Part shown: piece by piece, positions 14,638 through 16,552 of the stretch | Position numbering within the stretch: the stretch's first letter is position 1 | Layout of the letters: each line of letters starts with the position of its first letter | Assembly (NCBI GenBank): GCA_030045295.1 | Contig: JASIGD010000388.1 | Coordinates: forward strand, 1 to 16,552 | Length of the DNA: 16,552 nt | Source: Streptosporangiaceae bacterium | Lineage (GTDB): Bacteria > Actinomycetota > Actinomycetes > Streptosporangiales > Streptosporangiaceae | Direction of reading: 5' to 3' | Position numbers and translations under genes: made by a program | The notes under the pieces: model-generated | Told to the model about the DNA's origin: nothing | Database searches by the model: none | Seen by the model: the letters and a program-made list of their open reading frames with translations, nothing else

Positions 14638-14665
14638 GCTGCGCTGCCTTCGAACGCGGCGCAGC
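14638..14665 (+). promoter_or_regulatory. Strong leader hairpin before pdxT with a competing fold
   Basis: Ten paired bases (14638-14647 with 14656-14665, one G-T) around the 8-base loop CTTCGAAC. An alternative pairing, TCGAAG (14633-14638) with CTTCGA (14648-14653), excludes it. It ends 49 bases before the pdxT ATG. Mutually exclusive stems in a leader are the layout of attenuators, but no T-tract or ligand domain is recognised. Confidence 0.4.
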
Positions 14666-14714
14666 CCGCCTGGCGTGTCCTGGAAGGCCGTGACGACGCT
14701 CTGAGGAGGGAACG

Positions 14715-15338
14715 ATGAATGCCGCACCGGTCATCGGGGTCCTCGCCTTGCAGGGCGACGTCCCCGAGCACCTGCGCGCGCTGGCCGACGTCGGGGCCGC
14801 GGCGGTCCGGGTCCGCCGGCCGGAGGAGCTCCACAGCCTGGACGGCCTGGTGATCCCCGGCGGCGAGTCGACCACGCTGTGGCGGCTGTCGATCGCCTTC
14901 GACATGCTCGACCCGCTGCGCAAGCTCATAGCCGCCGGGCTGCCCGCGTTCGGGTCCTGCGCCGGGATGATCATGCTGGCGGACCGGCTCGCCGATGGCG
15001 TGGCGGGGCAGCAGACCTTCGGCGGCATCGACATGACCGTGCGCCGGAACGCGTTCGGCCGTCAGGTTGACTCGTTCGAGAGCGACATCACGCTGTCCGG
15101 CCTGCCCCGCGCCAGCTCGGGAGGCGCAGATCCCAGGCCGCTGCGCGCGGTCTTTATCCGGGCGCCCTGGGTGGAGCAGAATGGCGAGAACGTCGCCGTC
15201 CTGGGTACCGAGGAGCGCACCGGTAGGATCGTCGCCGTCCGGCAGGGGCAATTGCTGGCCACGGCCTTCCACCCGGAGCTGACCGCCGACCGGCGGATCC
15301 ATGAGCTATTCGTTGACATTGTGAAGGACAACATATGA
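14715..15338 (+). CDS. pdxT: Pyridoxal 5'-phosphate synthase glutaminase subunit PdxT (Pdx2)
   Basis: 207-residue class I glutaminase that releases ammonia from glutamine and channels it to PdxS. The catalytic triad is visible: C82 in [13 protein letters not shown]186 and E188 in ATAFHPEL. The GGES oxyanion loop is at 49-52 and the N-terminal [14 protein letters not shown] is the family signature. ATG 14715 follows AGGAGG (14704-14709) with a 5-base gap. The distance of 393 bases from pdxS is long for a pair that forms one complex and suggests separate control. The stop overlaps the yebC ATG in an ATGA. Confidence 0.97.
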   Translation: MNAAPVIGVLALQGDVPEHLRALADVGAAAVRVRRPEELHSLDGLVIPGGESTTLWRLSIAFDMLDPLRKLIAAGLPAFGSCAGMIMLADRLADGVAGQQTFGGIDMTVRRNAFGRQVDSFESDITLSGLPRASSGGADPRPLRAVFIRAPWVEQNGENVAVLGTEERTGRIVAVRQGQLLATAFHPELTADRRIHELFVDIVKDNI

Positions 15339-16084
15339 GCGGCCACTCCAAGTGGGCCACCACGAAGCACAAGAAGGCGGTGGTCGACGCTAAGCGCGGC
15401 AAGCTGTTCGCCAAGCTGATCAAGAACGTCGAGGTCGCCGCACGCACCGGCGGGGGCGATCCGGCGGGCAACCCGACCCTGTACGACGCCATCCAGAAGG
15501 CGAAGAAGAACTCGGTGCCGAACGACAACATCGACCGCGCCGTCCGCCGCGGCAGCGGCGCCGAGGCCGGCGGCGCGCAGTACGAGACCGTCACCTACGA
15601 GGGGTACGCCCCCGGCGGGGTCGCGGTCCTCGTGCAGGTCCTGACCGACAACAGGAACCGGGCCGCGTCCGACGTGCGTACCGCGTTCAGCCGCAACGGC
15701 GGCTCGCTGGCCGACCCGGGGTCGGTGTCTTACCTGTTCCACCGCAAGGGCGTCATCGTGGTCGACAAGGACGGAGTCACCGAGGACGACGTGCTGACGG
15801 CCGTGCTCGACGCGGGCGCCGAAGAGGTTAACGACCTCGGCGAGTCGTTCGAGGTCGTGTCAGAGCCCGGCGACCTGGTCACGGCGCGCGCGGCGCTGCA
15901 GGATGCCGGAATTGACTATGACTCCGCCGACGTGGCGTTCCTGCCCAGCGTGGAGGTTGACCTCGACGAGGAGCACGCCAAGCGGGTGTTCCGGCTGATC
16001 GAGGCGCTCGAGGACTCCGACGACGTGCAGGACGTGTACGCCAACTACTCGGTTTCCGACGACGTGCTGGAGAAACTGAGCTGA
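15335..16084 (+). CDS. yebC: YebC/PmpR (TACO1) family protein, first copy
   Basis: 249 residues, the full family length. The start [28 protein letters not shown] is the family hallmark, followed by [52 protein letters not shown] and the acidic C-terminal half ending [14 protein letters not shown]. Members were long annotated as transcription regulators; recent work on YebC and TACO1 points to a ribosome-bound factor that relieves stalling at proline-rich stretches. It overlaps pdxT by 4 bases and is therefore translationally coupled. In related actinobacteria ruvC comes next; here a second, inverted yebC follows instead. Confidence 0.96.
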   Translation: MSGHSKWATTKHKKAVVDAKRGKLFAKLIKNVEVAARTGGGDPAGNPTLYDAIQKAKKNSVPNDNIDRAVRRGSGAEAGGAQYETVTYEGYAPGGVAVLVQVLTDNRNRAASDVRTAFSRNGGSLADPGSVSYLFHRKGVIVVDKDGVTEDDVLTAVLDAGAEEVNDLGESFEVVSEPGDLVTARAALQDAGIDYDSADVAFLPSVEVDLDEEHAKRVFRLIEALEDSDDVQDVYANYSVSDDVLEKLS

Positions 16085-16145
16085 GCGTTCCGGCCCGGGC
16101 CGGCGACAGCTGACCGTCCCCGCAGGGCCAGGGTCTTCTTTTTAT
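16085..16145 (+). terminator. Terminator region after yebC
   Basis: CCGGCCCGGGCCGG (16090-16103) is a perfect 14-bp palindrome. A second, weaker stem (GACC 16112-16115 with GGTC 16132-16135, inner CCC/GGG) is followed by a pyrimidine tract TCTTCTTTTT (16134-16143). The combination is the only T-tract terminator candidate in the window. Confidence 0.5.
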
Positions 16146-16216
16146 CCCGAACGGGCCCGTGGGACCAGATTCCGGCCCGCGGTTTTGCCCTCCCCGTGAC
16201 CGAACCGGCCGTGGTG

Positions 16217-16415
16217 TCCGCCCGCCGGCGAAGGCGCCCAGGCACCGGCCCTGCCCGACCAGGTGCGCGACGGTCTCCCGCCAGTGCTCGCGCGCCTGCG
16301 GGCTCTTCACCCCGAATGAGCGCTCACTCAGGTCAAGCTGGTCATCCAGGTCGTCATCGGGGCGGACGGCCCGGATGACGGCTGGCGCCGGATCTCGATC
16401 ATCGGCCACGAGCAC
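16217..16415 (-). pseudogene. Remnant of a GNAT acetyltransferase, N-terminal part only
   Basis: From GTG 16415 on the minus strand about 66 residues read like the beginning of a GNAT protein: IRAVRPDDDLDDQLDLSERSFGVKS, then EHWRETVAHLVGQGRCLGAFAGG, matching the usual order of strand 1, helix 1-2 and strand 2. After LGAFAGG the frame continues but turns into Arg/Pro-rich text unlike any protein, and no other frame resumes the acetyl-CoA motif; downstream comes the yebC end. I call it a truncated gene. It lies 52 bases after the stop of the second yebC and on the same strand. The family assignment is by pattern only. Confidence 0.45.
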
Positions 16416-16447
16416 CCACCGTACGGCAGCCGCCCGCGCCGGTCACC

Positions 16448-16457
16448 CGGTTAACCG
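16448..16457. terminator. Short palindrome after the second yebC
   Basis: CGGTTAACCG is a perfect 10-bp palindrome 10 bases beyond the stop of the minus-strand yebC. It could mark its transcript end or be an operator for the GNAT remnant. Confidence 0.25.
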
Positions 16458-16467
16458 CGCGAGCCGG

Positions 16468-16552
16468 TCAGCCGAGCCGTTCCATGACGTCATCGGGGAC
16501 CGAGTAGTTCGCGTACACGTCCTGCACGTCGTCGGAGTCCTCGAGCGCCTCG
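16468..16552 (-). CDS. YebC/PmpR family protein, second copy, 3' end only
   Basis: The last 27 codons of a second yebC enter from the right edge on the minus strand (stop TGA at 16470-16468). The residues [21 protein letters not shown] end in VMERLG; the first copy ends [10 protein letters not shown]. At DNA level 73 of 85 bases match the first copy (16000-16084), and the first 42 are identical; the differences cluster in the last 43 bases. The substitutions are mostly silent or conservative, so both copies appear to be under selection. The rest of the gene is outside the window. Confidence 0.9.
   Translation of the reverse strand, partial: EALEDSDDVQDVYANYSVPDDVMERLG

Noticed and set aside
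14630..14670. tRNA-like TTCGAA loop
   Set aside because: The loop sits on a 10-bp stem with no acceptor, D or anticodon arm around it, so it is not a tRNA.
14499..14693. 64-codon frame in the pdxS-pdxT gap starting GTGTCCAC like pdxS
   Set aside because: The likeness to the pdxS start is about a dozen bases only; codon use and protein sequence show no coding character, and hairpins explain the region better.
16196..16378. Possible ruvC start after yebC (GTG ACC GAA...)
   Set aside because: The frame gives Arg/Pro/Gly-rich text without the RuvC N-terminal VLGVDPGL pattern; it is the shadow of the minus-strand GNAT remnant.

Overview
The window comes from a high-GC actinobacterium. Almost every real gene ends most codons in G or C, starts are often GTG or TTG, and one block matches the actinobacterial phosphatidylinositol mannoside (PIM) locus: thrS, HIT protein, PIP synthase, PIM acyltransferase, PimA, a small membrane protein, pdxS, pdxT, yebC. 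The same order is known around Mycobacterium tuberculosis Rv2614c-Rv2603c and in Streptomyces. I cannot place the genus.

Layout. 1-4714 is accessory: the 3' end of a VOC (glyoxalase-fold) protein, an ACMSD-type amidohydrolase with an odd tail, a small Cys/His-rich protein I do not recognise, a serpin on the minus strand, a divergent GNAT acetyltransferase, and a probably leaderless PPOX-fold protein. 4846-7425 is thrS plus the HIT-family nucleotide phosphorylase/hydrolase. 7422-9557 is an EF-G2-type GTPase on the minus strand, convergent with and overlapping the HIT gene; it interrupts the otherwise conserved order. 9838-13288 is a tight operon, pgsA-patA-pimA-membrane protein, which makes PI phosphate and mannosylates and acylates it. 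13377-16084 is pdxS (PLP synthase), a 393-base structured gap, then pdxT overlapping yebC by 4 bases. At the right edge a second yebC enters on the minus strand, tail to tail with the first, with the remains of a GNAT gene between them.

Most unusual points. (1) A G-rich hairpin repeat (G6, short T-rich spacer, G6, CGT-containing loop, C5-6) occurs three times in about 3.7 kb: upstream of pgsA, inside the membrane protein gene and inside the pdxS 5' end. The two intragenic copies keep the frame. (2) Two convergent yebC genes have 3' ends 86% identical over 85 bases, the first 42 bases perfectly. (3) The pdxS-pdxT gap carries two near-identical palindromes 31 bases apart inside a larger inverted repeat, then a strong 10-bp hairpin with a competing alternative near pdxT. 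(4) The amidohydrolase coding signal collapses right after its natural C-terminus. No CRISPR array, tRNA, rRNA, transposase or phage gene was seen.
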